Assembly (NCBI RefSeq): GCF_000355905.1
Contig: NZ_APLF01000003.1
Coordinates: 248,001-312,000 of the forward strand
DNA: 64,000 nt
Source of the DNA: Psychroflexus gondwanensis ACAM 44
GTDB taxonomy: Bacteria; Bacteroidota; Bacteroidia; Flavobacteriales; Flavobacteriaceae
Reading direction: 5' to 3'
The notes beneath the pieces were generated by a model that had not been told where the DNA came from, made no database searches, and saw only the letters and a list, made by a program, of their open reading frames with translations. The translations under genes were made by a program, and so were the position numbers. Positions 19,415-28,293 of the stretch are shown piece after piece (position 1 is the stretch's first letter; each line of letters starts with the position of its first letter).

Positions 19415-20154
19415 ACTATTTTTTTAATCACTCTTAGATTGTGCGAATAGCGATTGGTATCTACGTTGAAGATGCCGTAGTGGTCTATCCTATCTATTCT
19501 CACTTGTCCGTGGGCATGAATAATATAATTATCTTTCATCATAATCCCAACGTGAATAATGTGTCCCTCCTCATTATCAAAGAAGGCTAAATCGCCAGGT
19601 TCACTTTCCTCGATAAAAGAAAGAGCTTGACCTTGTTTAGCTTGTTGATAAGCATCTCTATGAAGATGTATGAGACTTATTTTATAAACCATTTGAGTAA
19701 ATCCACTACAATCTATACCAAAGGGAGATTTACCTCCCCATAAATAGGGAGAGTTGAGATAAAGCATAGCCGTATCCACTAGTTGTGTTTTGTTATACTT
19801 CGCATTGGTAGATCCATCGAAGTGATGACTAAGGAGTTCTGAAGAATGAACTGCAGAACCAATACAAACAGGCATCAATTGATTGGAGGAGGTGGTCATA
19901 AGACCTATCAAATCTGTAGAATAAGTCGATTTCTTTTGAAGGTTTTGAAATGTCAATTCATCGATTTTGAAAGCTTGTTTCTCATCTATCCAGCCATTAT
20001 AACTATCAAAAGCTATACGTATTTTAATCCACTTGGGTCTTGTTTCGGTAATTTCGAAATGATCCCCATAAAGTAACTGAGTAACCATTTCTGAAGTGTC
20101 GTTAGCGTCTGCTCTCACTGGCACAACACTTAGAGGACAAATTCCGTATAGCAT
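19411..20154 (-). CDS. C40-family (NlpC/P60) peptidoglycan hydrolase
   Basis: The 247-residue protein has an N-terminal SH3-like part (VVPVRADANDTSEMVTQLLYGD) and a C-terminal NlpC/P60 domain with catalytic Cys in GIDCSGFTQMVY, His in HIIHVGIMM and a third His in IIHAHGQVRID. Such enzymes cut D-Glu-dipeptide bonds in peptidoglycan stems. No signal peptide is evident from this start, so export is uncertain. It follows the thiolase gene by 16 bp and is probably co-transcribed. Confidence 0.88.
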   Translation of the reverse strand: MLYGICPLSVVPVRADANDTSEMVTQLLYGDHFEITETRPKWIKIRIAFDSYNGWIDEKQAFKIDELTFQNLQKKSTYSTDLIGLMTTSSNQLMPVCIGSAVHSSELLSHHFDGSTNAKYNKTQLVDTAMLYLNSPYLWGGKSPFGIDCSGFTQMVYKISLIHLHRDAYQQAKQGQALSFIEESEPGDLAFFDNEEGHIIHVGIMMKDNYIIHAHGQVRIDRIDHYGIFNVDTNRYSHNLRVIKKIV

Positions 20155-20170
20155 TTTGAAGTATTAAGAT

Positions 20171-21346
20171 TTATCGTTCTAAAATCATAGCAGAAGCACC
20201 TCCGCCACCATTACAAATAGCAGCAGCTCCAAGCTTAGCATTGTTTTGTTTCATGATATTTATAAGCGTAATCAGGATTCTCACCCCAGAGCAACCTAAT
20301 GGATGTCCTAAAGAAACCGCACCACCATGTACGTTAACCTTATTTTTATCTAAACCTAGTAATTTAGTATTGGCAATACCAACGACAGAAAAGGCTTCGT
20401 TAAATTCAAAAAAGTCAATATCTTCTTTGGACACTTTTGCTTTCTTAAGTGCGAGAGGCAAGGCTTTTGCAGGCGCAGTAGTGAAACGCTTAGGCTCTTG
20501 AGCCGCATCAGCATAACCTTTAATAGTCGCTAAAATTTCAAGCCCCAATTCTTCAGCTTTTTCTTTAGTCATCAAAATCACAGCACCGGCACCGTCATTT
20601 ATAGTTGAGGAATTTGCAGCTGTTGCAGTACCATCTTTACTGAATGCAGGTCTCAAGCTAGAAATTTTGTCAAGTTTAATATTTTTAAACTCTTCATCTT
20701 CTTTCATGATGATAGGTTCGCCGCGTCTCTGTGGAATTTCTACAGGAACAACTTCATCATCAAATTTTCCAGCTTTCCACGCTTCAGCACTTCTTTTGTA
20801 AGACTCTTTAGCAAATTCATCTTGTTCTTCTCTAGAAATATGATGTTCTGTCGCACACAAATCTGCACAAGTTCCCATTGCATTATTGTCATAAGCATCC
20901 ACTAGACCGTCGCGTTGTAAGCCATCAACCATTTGAGCTGGTCCAAATTTTTGACCTTTTCTCAAATGCAAGTAATGAGGAATCATGCTCATATTTTCCA
21001 TCCCACCAGCAACAATAATTTCAGCATCACCTAAGGCAATAGCTTGTGCGGCTTGCATTACAGCTTTCATACCACTAGCACAAACTTTATTGATGGTTGT
21101 ACACGGGACAGTATCTGGAATACCTGCACCCATGGCTGCTTGTCTTGCTGGTGCTTGGCCATTATTGGCCTGTACGACATTCCCCATGAGGACTTCATCT
21201 ACCAATTCTGGTTTTAAGTTGATTTTGGAAAGAGCTCCCTTTATGGCAATTTCTCCCAATTTAGTTGCAGGAATATCGGCTAAGCTTCCTAAAAAGCTTC
21301 CAATAGGAGTTCTTACTGCACTTACTATAACGATATCTTTGGACAT
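20171..21346 (-). CDS. Acetyl-CoA C-acetyltransferase (thiolase)
   Basis: The 391-residue protein is a full-length thiolase. The nucleophile is in TINKVCASGMKAV (C89), and the second catalytic pair is in SLGHPLGCSG (H348) and ICNGGGGASAM (C378). It interconverts acetyl-CoA with acetoacetyl-CoA, or does the last step of beta-oxidation. Size and motifs fit biosynthetic/degradative thiolases alike, so the direction is open. It leads a two-gene unit with the C40 hydrolase. Confidence 0.95.
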   Translation of the reverse strand: MSKDIVIVSAVRTPIGSFLGSLADIPATKLGEIAIKGALSKINLKPELVDEVLMGNVVQANNGQAPARQAAMGAGIPDTVPCTTINKVCASGMKAVMQAAQAIALGDAEIIVAGGMENMSMIPHYLHLRKGQKFGPAQMVDGLQRDGLVDAYDNNAMGTCADLCATEHHISREEQDEFAKESYKRSAEAWKAGKFDDEVVPVEIPQRRGEPIIMKEDEEFKNIKLDKISSLRPAFSKDGTATAANSSTINDGAGAVILMTKEKAEELGLEILATIKGYADAAQEPKRFTTAPAKALPLALKKAKVSKEDIDFFEFNEAFSVVGIANTKLLGLDKNKVNVHGGAVSLGHPLGCSGVRILITLINIMKQNNAKLGAAAICNGGGGASAMILER

Positions 21347-21508
21347 AAGAGTTTTATTTAATTTCAGCGAATTTAAGAATTTTATGCTAATTCAATTAGG
21401 TTAAAGGAGACCTTAAGTTTTAATTATCAAGTCTTATTTCTCTTCTTTCAAAATGGGCACTTCAAAAAACAATTAAAGTTAGATAGAGCCTTACACCATA
21501 TTATTTTT

Positions 21509-21516
21509 TAAATTTG
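21509..21516 (+). promoter_or_regulatory. -7 box (TAAATTTG) of the 7TM-HD gene
   Basis: TAnnTTTG match 14 bp before the ATG at 21531, with an expected leader of about 8 nt. No clear -33 element is visible. Confidence 0.4.
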
Positions 21517-21530
21517 AGCAACTTTAAGTT

Positions 21531-23573
21531 ATGAAGAACCTTTTAGACAATCTTTATAAAAATCAATCTATAATCTATAAGTTTTTTCTTCTAGCACTTA
21601 GTGTATTCCTTATTGTTTACTTTTTTCCAACTGGTGGTCAATTCAAATATGAAATCATAAAAAGTAAACCATGGCAGTATGAAAACTTATATGCACCATT
21701 CGATTTTGCGATTTTAAAGTCTAACGAAGAAATTTCCGCAGAAAAATCTAAAATCAGAAAAACACATATCCCTTATTTTAAATATAATGTTAATACAGCA
21801 AAGGAGGTAAAAAGCAACTGGCAAGACCAATTAAACACCTCTCAAGATTCTTTACTTCAAAATAATCCTGCTATTTCAGAATTTATATCTGGAACTATAG
21901 ATGAGGTTTATGAAAACGGGATACGTATTAAAGATGAAAGTGTAAACAACTATACTTTCGTTTTTTTAATTAAAGACAAAGTCGTCAATGAAGTTTTATA
22001 TAAAGATATACTCACACAAGAAGATTTAAAACCCTTTTTGAATTCAAAAATCGACGGGTCGGATCTCTTATTGAGTAGAAATGATTTACTGGAAGTTTTC
22101 TTTGAAGTTTTCAAAGTCAATGTGGAGTATGACGAAGCACTCAATCAAAATCAAATCCAATCCAAATTCGACCAGATTTCTTACACTAGAGGTAGGGTGA
22201 GTAAAGGCAGTAAAATTATTGCAAAAGGAGAAACAATTGAAGGTGAGAAATTAAGAATGTTGAGGTCCTTAAAAAATGAGTACGAGTCTCAAAGTTTGGA
22301 ATCTTCAGCTTTTGTCGTCGTTGTCACTGGATATACTTTTTTGGTACTCTTGTCTTTATTGATGTTGTTGCTTTTTATACGACAGTATAGACCTGATATT
22401 TACGATAATAACAACAAGATTACTTTTATATTTTTCAATATTCTGTTTTTAGTATTCCTCACTTTATTGATAATGAGTTTAGATACAGATTACATCTACG
22501 TGGTTCCTCTCTGTATTTTACCTCTTACTTTAAAAGCTTTTTTTGATGCAAGGCTAGGGCTTTTTACACATGTGATTACAGTTCTTATTCTAGGGCTTGT
22601 CGTTCCTAATAGCTTTGAATATATGTTTCTTCAAATCATTGCTGGGATTGTAACCATTTTGACGGTTTCAGAATTGTACAAACGGGCAAACCTATTTATA
22701 TCTGTAGTTCAGATCACTTTAGTATATATTTTTGCATATTTCGCTTTCAATATGATCAAAGAAGCAAGTATTGCAGAGATTGATTACAATAACTTTATTT
22801 ATTTCTTATTGAGCGGCGTTGGCTTATTATTCGTTCAACCCCTTATTTACGCTTATGAAAAAATATTTGGTTTGGTATCAGACCTATCTCTTTTAGAACT
22901 ATCGGATACGAATTCAAAATTATTGAAGGAATTATCCAATGTTGCTCCGGGGACTTTCCACCACTCCTTAAACGTAGCCAATCTGGCTGAAGCAGCAGCC
23001 AATGAAATTGGTGCCAATTCACTTTTAATAAGAGTTGGAGCCTTATATCATGATATAGGTAAAATGAAAAATCCAATTTATTTTGTAGAAAACCAAACCA
23101 CTTCTGTTTCGCCTCATGACGAATTATCGCCTACCGAAAGTGCAGAAGTTATTATTGGTCATAGATTGGAAGGTATAGAAATCGCCAAGCGTAGAAATCT
23201 CCCAGATCGAATTATTGATTTTATAAGAACTCATCACGGGACGTCCACTGTTTATTATTTCTATGCTAAACAAAAGGAGGAAGAAGATGGAGAGGTTGCT
23301 ATAGACGACTTTAGATATCCCGGTCCAATTCCATTTAGTAAGGAAACTGCTATTTTAATGATGTGCGATGCAGTAGAAGCTGCGAGTAAATCCTTAAAAG
23401 AACCCAACACACAATTGATTGATGATTTTGTTGAAAAAATTATCAATAAACAGATTGAAGAAGATCAGTTCATCAACGCCAATATTACCTTTAAAGAAAT
23501 CCAATCTATTAAGAAGATTCTAAAGGCAAAATTGAATAACATCTACCATTTAAGAATTGAATATCCAGATTAA
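21531..23573 (+). CDS. 7TM-HD family phosphohydrolase (PgpH-like)
   Basis: The 680-residue protein has an N-terminal membrane helix, an extracytoplasmic 7TMR-HDED-like domain to about residue 260, a block of six to seven helices (260-440) and a cytoplasmic HDIG domain with FHHSLNVANLAEAA, LYHDIGKMKNP and IRTHHGTS. Known members such as PgpH break down cyclic di-AMP; other HD-GYP/HDIG proteins use different cyclic dinucleotides. It is one base away from cmk and presumably co-transcribed with it. Confidence 0.92.
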   Translation: MKNLLDNLYKNQSIIYKFFLLALSVFLIVYFFPTGGQFKYEIIKSKPWQYENLYAPFDFAILKSNEEISAEKSKIRKTHIPYFKYNVNTAKEVKSNWQDQLNTSQDSLLQNNPAISEFISGTIDEVYENGIRIKDESVNNYTFVFLIKDKVVNEVLYKDILTQEDLKPFLNSKIDGSDLLLSRNDLLEVFFEVFKVNVEYDEALNQNQIQSKFDQISYTRGRVSKGSKIIAKGETIEGEKLRMLRSLKNEYESQSLESSAFVVVVTGYTFLVLLSLLMLLLFIRQYRPDIYDNNNKITFIFFNILFLVFLTLLIMSLDTDYIYVVPLCILPLTLKAFFDARLGLFTHVITVLILGLVVPNSFEYMFLQIIAGIVTILTVSELYKRANLFISVVQITLVYIFAYFAFNMIKEASIAEIDYNNFIYFLLSGVGLLFVQPLIYAYEKIFGLVSDLSLLELSDTNSKLLKELSNVAPGTFHHSLNVANLAEAAANEIGANSLLIRVGALYHDIGKMKNPIYFVENQTTSVSPHDELSPTESAEVIIGHRLEGIEIAKRRNLPDRIIDFIRTHHGTSTVYYFYAKQKEEEDGEVAIDDFRYPGPIPFSKETAILMMCDAVEAASKSLKEPNTQLIDDFVEKIINKQIEEDQFINANITFKEIQSIKKILKAKLNNIYHLRIEYPD

Positions 23574-23574
23574 T

Positions 23575-24267
23575 ATGAAACCCATCGTTATTGCCATAGA
23601 CGGGCATTCTTCAACAGGAAAAAGTACAGTTGCCAAACAATTAGCTAAAGCTTTAGAATATAAATATGTGGATACAGGTGCTATGTACAGAGCGGTTACG
23701 CTTTATAGTATGAGGCATAACTGGATTGAAGAGGGGAATGTGGATATGGCTCATATTATAAATAGTTTGCCTTCTATTGACATCAATTTTGAATATAATC
23801 CAGAAGAAGGAACCAATGATGTGATTTTAAATGGAGAAAATGTAGAGCAAGAAATAAGAGCGATGAAAGTTTCTGAACACGTGAGCAGTATAGCGAAAAT
23901 TGATGAGGTCAGAAATAAGTTAGTTCAAATTCAAAAAAAACTCGGAGACCAAAAGGGTATCGTGATGGACGGCCGTGATATTGGGAGTGTTGTATTTCCT
24001 GAAGCGGAACTAAAAATATTTATGACGGCAAGTGCAGAAATAAGAGCTAAACGCCGCTATTCAGAACTTAAAGATAAAGGGGAAGACATCTCGTTTGAGG
24101 ATGTTCTAGAAAACGTGGAACATAGAGATCAGATTGACTCAAACCGTAAAAACTCACCTTTAATACAATCAGAAGATGCTATCAAAATTGATAATAGCAA
24201 TTTATCACAGCAGGAGCAGTTTGATAAAATACTTTCCTTGGCCAAGCAAAAAATAAATCAAAATTAA
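23575..24267 (+). CDS. cmk: Cytidylate kinase
   Basis: The protein has 230 residues from the ATG at 23575, one base after the upstream stop; an earlier in-frame ATG would overlap that gene and adds nothing conserved. It has the P-loop DGHSSTGKSTVAKQLA, the NMP-binding segment YVDTGAMYRAVT and VMDGRDIGSVVFPEAELKIF. It phosphorylates CMP and dCMP to the diphosphates. Its stop overlaps that of the convergent gap gene. Confidence 0.95.
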   Translation: MKPIVIAIDGHSSTGKSTVAKQLAKALEYKYVDTGAMYRAVTLYSMRHNWIEEGNVDMAHIINSLPSIDINFEYNPEEGTNDVILNGENVEQEIRAMKVSEHVSSIAKIDEVRNKLVQIQKKLGDQKGIVMDGRDIGSVVFPEAELKIFMTASAEIRAKRRYSELKDKGEDISFEDVLENVEHRDQIDSNRKNSPLIQSEDAIKIDNSNLSQQEQFDKILSLAKQKINQN

Positions 24268-25265
24268 TTCATCTTCAAAATAAGATCTACTAGGCGACTA
24301 CTATATCCTCGTTCATTATCATACCAACCAATCAGTTTAATGAGGTTTCCACCAATCACTGAGGTCATTTCTGCATCAAAAACACAGGAATAAGGATTGC
24401 CAACAATATCGATACTCACTAGAGGAATCTCTGAATACTGTAAAATTCCTTTGAGTCCATTTTCGGAAGCTTTTTTAAATAATTCATTAACCTCTTCTAT
24501 GCTTGTCGATGTTTTTACATTCAGAGTCATATCGGTTAGCGAACCATTTGGAACAGGAACCCGAATTCCACAGCCCCCAATAACATTACTCAAATCTGGA
24601 AAAATTTTGGTCAACGCTTTAGCAGCTCCTGTGGTAGTAGGAATGATAGATTGTGTGGCAGCTCTAGCTCGTCGCAAGTCTCGGTGGGGCTTGTCGTGTA
24701 GGCTCTGGTCCGATGTGTAAGAATGTACAGTAGTTATATAAGCTTGCTCTACCTGAAAAGCATCATGGATTACTTTTAGCATTGGAGCAGCATTATTGGT
24801 TGTGCAAGATGCATTAGAAATCATGATATCATCCTCTTCTAGAACATGGTCATTTACGCCTAGCACGATCATTTTTACGGAGTCATCACTTGGAGGAACA
24901 CTTAAGATCACTTTTTTAGCTCCTGCGTAAAGATGCTGTTTTAGCTTTTCTTCCGTTTTGAATTGCCCCGTACACTCTATTAACGTGTCCACTCCAAAGT
25001 CCGACCATCTTAGGTCTTCAAGTTCAGAACTACTAGTTAAAGGGAATAATTTGCCATCAACAAGAATACCTTCTTCATTGTAAGACACCTCAAAAGGAAA
25101 CTGACCATGAACACTATCATATTTGAGAAGATGAGAAAGTGTTCTAGCATCAGATAAATCGTTGATTGCTGTTACTTCAAGGTTAGGGTGTTGATACAGT
25201 AAACGAAAAAGGCTTCGACCGATACGACCAAAGCCATTAATTCCTACTCTAATATGGTTTTGCAT
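24264..25265 (-). CDS. gap: Type I glyceraldehyde-3-phosphate dehydrogenase
   Basis: At 333 residues it is full length. It has the NAD site VGINGFGRIGRSLFRL, D36 in TAINDLSD (NAD preference), the catalytic loop SNASCTTNNAAP (C154), the TTVHSYTSDQ(S)LHD segment and C-terminal WYDNERGYSSR. It converts glyceraldehyde-3-phosphate to 1,3-bisphosphoglycerate. It starts 2 bp after lipA and is likely co-transcribed with it. Confidence 0.96.
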   Translation of the reverse strand: MQNHIRVGINGFGRIGRSLFRLLYQHPNLEVTAINDLSDARTLSHLLKYDSVHGQFPFEVSYNEEGILVDGKLFPLTSSSELEDLRWSDFGVDTLIECTGQFKTEEKLKQHLYAGAKKVILSVPPSDDSVKMIVLGVNDHVLEEDDIMISNASCTTNNAAPMLKVIHDAFQVEQAYITTVHSYTSDQSLHDKPHRDLRRARAATQSIIPTTTGAAKALTKIFPDLSNVIGGCGIRVPVPNGSLTDMTLNVKTSTSIEEVNELFKKASENGLKGILQYSEIPLVSIDIVGNPYSCVFDAEMTSVIGGNLIKLIGWYDNERGYSSRLVDLILKMN

Positions 25266-25267
25266 TC

Positions 25268-26167
25268 TTATTCTAAATGTTTGTGAGCTTTATAAGAAGA
25301 TCTTACTAGTGCAGAACTTTCAACATGTCTAAATCCTAGTTCTTTACCAATTCGCTTATACGTTTCAAATTGTTCTGGCGTAACAAATTCTTGTACAGGT
25401 AAATGTTGCTTACTTGGTTGTAAATATTGACCGATTGTAACAACGTCTACGTCTACACTTCTCAAATCCTTCAAAGTTTGGATAACTTCTTCTTCTTTTT
25501 CACCGAGACCTAGCATAATACCAGATTTAGTTCTTTTAATACCTTGTGCTTTTAAGTATCTTAAAACCTCTAGGCTAGTATCATATTTAGCTTGTATTCT
25601 CACTTCTCTTGTTAGACGTCTTACCGTTTCCATATTGTGAGAAACAACCTCAGGGGCTACCTCTATAATTCTGTCTATATTTCTTTTATTTCCTTGAAAA
25701 TCAGGGATTAAAGTTTCCAAAGTTGTAGTTGGATTCATTCTTCTGATGGCATTAACAGTTTCAGCCCAGATGATAGAACCCATATCTTTTAAGTCATCTC
25801 TATCTACAGAAGTAACCACAGCGTGTTTTACCCCCATAATTTTTATAGAACGTGCTACTTTCTCTGGCTCATCCCACTCAATATCTTCAGGTCTTCCCGT
25901 TTTTACACCACAAAAACCACAAGAGCGAGTACAGACATTGCCCAAAATCATGAACGTCGCCGTACCTTCTCCCCAACATTCACCCATATTTGGGCAACTC
26001 CCAGAGGTGCAAATTGTGTGTAAATCGTATTTATCTACAAGATTTCTAAGGTTTCGGTATTTCTTACCAGTTGGTAATTTTACACGTAACCATTTAGGTT
26101 TTCCACTTCTTGTTTTGGTTTTATTTTCTGTAGCTAAGTTTTCTTTCTCTAATACTGCAGTGTCCAT
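25268..26167 (-). CDS. lipA: Lipoyl synthase (radical SAM)
   Basis: The protein has 299 residues from the ATG at 26167; a longer frame would begin with TTG inside the promoter region. The auxiliary cluster ligands are in [12 protein letters not shown], the radical-SAM motif is CTRSCGFC, and the C-terminal RSSY serine that ligates the auxiliary cluster is in ALVRSSYKA. It inserts two sulfurs into octanoyl groups on lipoyl domains of 2-oxoacid dehydrogenases. Confidence 0.96.
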   Translation of the reverse strand: MDTAVLEKENLATENKTKTRSGKPKWLRVKLPTGKKYRNLRNLVDKYDLHTICTSGSCPNMGECWGEGTATFMILGNVCTRSCGFCGVKTGRPEDIEWDEPEKVARSIKIMGVKHAVVTSVDRDDLKDMGSIIWAETVNAIRRMNPTTTLETLIPDFQGNKRNIDRIIEVAPEVVSHNMETVRRLTREVRIQAKYDTSLEVLRYLKAQGIKRTKSGIMLGLGEKEEEVIQTLKDLRSVDVDVVTIGQYLQPSKQHLPVQEFVTPEQFETYKRIGKELGFRHVESSALVRSSYKAHKHLE

Positions 26168-26176
26168 AGTTTGCAA

Positions 26177-26599
26177 TTTTGTACAAATGTAATAAATAAA
26201 GAGTAGTTAAGCATTTGTTTAAGTCTCACAATACTCCAATTATAGAAACTCTAAGACAAATTTAACCTGGGTTTATTTATATCTAAAGGCAAGGAGAAAT
26301 TCATTCATTATTATTTATTCTGAATCTTACGCAGATGGTTTAAAGGCAGGAACTGTTAAGCTTAAATTTTAAAGACATTTTTTTGGCATGTTCTTTTCTA
26401 TCCTTGTAGTTAAATATCCTCGTTTAAGGTTGCCGAATTTTTCTTGCTCCGCCCCTAAAAGAAGCGAAATCCTAAGTCAGTTACTGGTTTTAGAATATCG
26501 CCAACCTCGAGTTTCGATAATTTTCGGGAGGTCAAAGCGATATTAGGCTGGTAATTAATGTTTGGGGATGTTAACGGACATGCAATTTATTATCTCATC
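26177..26599. other. Intergenic region upstream of lipA with lipA promoter and an orphan frame
   Basis: A minus-strand TACATTTG -7 box at 26184-26191 lies 16 bp before the lipA ATG. The rest has no recognisable gene. On the minus strand a frame of roughly 40 codons ending at 26455 (...LTSRKLSKLEVGDILKPV...) is open but has no ATG; it could be a remnant or chance. No RNA structure was recognised. Confidence 0.4.
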
Positions 26600-27229
26600 T
26601 TAAGCTATGGAGAAGTAAATCATCAGGTAGTGAAAGAAACTTCCCAAAAGAACAAAAATATGCCAAATCACATGGTTGTAAAGCATAGATTGCTTGACAT
26701 AAAAATAGATACCCACAGAATAAAATAAGCCTCCTGCGATAAGCATTGCAAGTTCTACACTTGAAAATTTTTCAAAAAGGGCAAAGCCATCTAAAGCGAT
26801 GAGCCAACCCATTACCAAGTAGAGGAGGAGAGAGATTTTTTCAAATCTACCAGTAAAAAAAAGCTTAAGAATTACTCCCAAGGCGGCGATACTCCAAACG
26901 AGATAAAATAATAAAGTGCCATTGCTGTCTTCTAAAACAGTTAATACAATAGGGCTATAGGTTCCCGCAATGAGAAAATAAATACTGATATGATCTAAAA
27001 CCCTCAGTTTATGCTTTAAGCGGATTCTTGTTGTATAATGATATAAGGTAGAGGCGGCGTATAGCAATACGAGTGAAGCAGAATATAGGGAAAGCCCAAG
27101 TAAAAGCTTATCGTTGTGAAAGTCGATACTAGACCATAGTAACCAAACCCCAAAGAGTGCTAAAACAAATCCGAAAGCGTGAGATAAGGTGTTCCAAAAT
27201 TCTTCTTTTTGAGTTTGTTGATACTCCAT
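26600..27229 (-). CDS. PAQR / hemolysin III family membrane protein
   Basis: The protein has 209 residues and seven predicted helices. Family marks are EEFWNTLSHAFGFVLAL near the start and the histidine pair MLYNHVIWHIFVLLGSFFHY near the end. Members are membrane hydrolase-like or receptor-like proteins; a toxin role is not implied by the family name. The start at 27229 is chosen because the earlier ATG at 27310 lies inside a terminator hairpin and upstream of a TACTTTTG -7 box at 27254-27261. Confidence 0.88.
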   Translation of the reverse strand: MEYQQTQKEEFWNTLSHAFGFVLALFGVWLLWSSIDFHNDKLLLGLSLYSASLVLLYAASTLYHYTTRIRLKHKLRVLDHISIYFLIAGTYSPIVLTVLEDSNGTLLFYLVWSIAALGVILKLFFTGRFEKISLLLYLVMGWLIALDGFALFEKFSSVELAMLIAGGLFYSVGIYFYVKQSMLYNHVIWHIFVLLGSFFHYLMIYFSIA

Positions 27230-27253
27230 TAAATAAACTGGACTTTGATATTG

Positions 27254-27261
27254 CAAAAGTA
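27254..27261 (-). promoter_or_regulatory. -7 box (TACTTTTG) of the PAQR gene
   Basis: TAnnTTTG match 24 bp before the chosen ATG and between it and the upstream operon's terminator, which supports the shorter start. Confidence 0.45.
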
Positions 27262-27279
27262 ATCTAAACACTGAATATG

Positions 27280-27319
27280 AAAAAACAAATCTCAATAGAT
27301 CGTGATCCATTGAGATTTG
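27280..27319 (-). terminator. Terminator of the adhesin-porP operon
   Basis: The stem CAAATCTCAAT (27286-27296) pairs with ATTGAGATTTG (27309-27319), and the loop contains a small GATC/GATC pair. On the minus strand it is followed by six Ts, so it ends transcripts coming from porP. Confidence 0.8.
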
Positions 27320-27357
27320 TAATAAAAGCTAAATAGATGAAGCTTTCCTTATTTTTT

Positions 27358-28293
27358 TTAGTAGGTAAAGCAGCCACAACGGTCTCTTCTATATCTTTCT
27401 TTAGCTCTAAAGTTGATCATAAATGAATGTATACCCCCATTGTATTGAGAAAAAGTGGTAATAGCAGTATCGTAGGCATATCCTGCCATGATTTGATCTG
27501 TAATCCTAAGACCTACAAAAGCTCCAGCTGTAACATTATGCTCATAGTTAGCACTTGCAAATATTCTATCTTTCCAGTCCAAGTTGAACGAGAATAAAGC
27601 ACTATAGGGTGCGCCTTTAGCAACTCTTGTCATTACCGTAGGTTGAAAATACACCTCGCGCTCTAGCTCAAATCTGTAGCCTGTACTTATAAAATAATTG
27701 GGAGTAGTATTGGCTAGTGTATTTCTAAAATCATCGATATACTCAGTAGTTAAAAAATTGGGAATAGCTACACCTAAGAAAAAATTCTCTCTATGAAGAA
27801 AAAACCCAGTCCCAAAGATGAGACTTGTTCTTGAAAGATCTCCAAAGGGATTACCAAACTCTCCTTGGTTTTCTATAGAAAGCAATGAGTAATCTATGGC
27901 ATAGTTATTCACTCCTAATTTTACACCTGTTGAGAGTAACCAGTTTTGACTCAGCCTTAGGTGATAAGCTATATTACCAACGACTCTATTCTCTTTGCTA
28001 GCCCCAATTTTATCGCTCATCACATCAAAGCCAGCTCCAAGATTTGTTAATCCTATCCTGTCATGTCCAGTAACGATTAGAGTTTCTGGTGCTCCATCAA
28101 ATCCAACCCATTGTGAAGTGTAAAGTGCAGTTGCGCTATACCCATCAGAGCTACCTGCGTAAGCTGGATTCAATACCAGAGGCGTATATACAAAATTTGA
28201 CAATTTAACATCGGTTTGAGCCTGAAGTTGATTCCCAATCCCAGTGACTATTATTACTATGCATCCTATGTTTTTTAGAAAGTTCCTCATCAT
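27358..28293 (-). CDS. PorP/SprF family type IX secretion membrane protein
   Basis: The 311-residue outer-membrane protein has a signal peptide ending near LQAQTDVKLSNF, the conserved start VYTPLVLNPAYAGSSDGYSATALYTSQWVGFDGAPET typical of PorP/SprF, and beta-strand alternation to the end. In Flavobacterium, SprF is needed to export its partner adhesin SprB through T9SS. Its start overlaps the adhesin stop by 4 bp (ATGA type), so the two are translated together. It is most likely the dedicated partner of that adhesin. Confidence 0.93.
   Translation of the reverse strand: MMRNFLKNIGCIVIIVTGIGNQLQAQTDVKLSNFVYTPLVLNPAYAGSSDGYSATALYTSQWVGFDGAPETLIVTGHDRIGLTNLGAGFDVMSDKIGASKENRVVGNIAYHLRLSQNWLLSTGVKLGVNNYAIDYSLLSIENQGEFGNPFGDLSRTSLIFGTGFFLHRENFFLGVAIPNFLTTEYIDDFRNTLANTTPNYFISTGYRFELEREVYFQPTVMTRVAKGAPYSALFSFNLDWKDRIFASANYEHNVTAGAFVGLRITDQIMAGYAYDTAITTFSQYNGGIHSFMINFRAKERYRRDRCGCFTY

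Noticed and set aside
20985-21404. Long open frame antisense to the thiolase gene
   Set aside because: Its codons mirror the thiolase reading frame, and it has no recognisable domain or start context.
27230-27310. Longer PAQR protein starting at 27310
   Set aside because: The extra 27 codons run through a terminator hairpin and a -7 box and are not hydrophobic in the family pattern.
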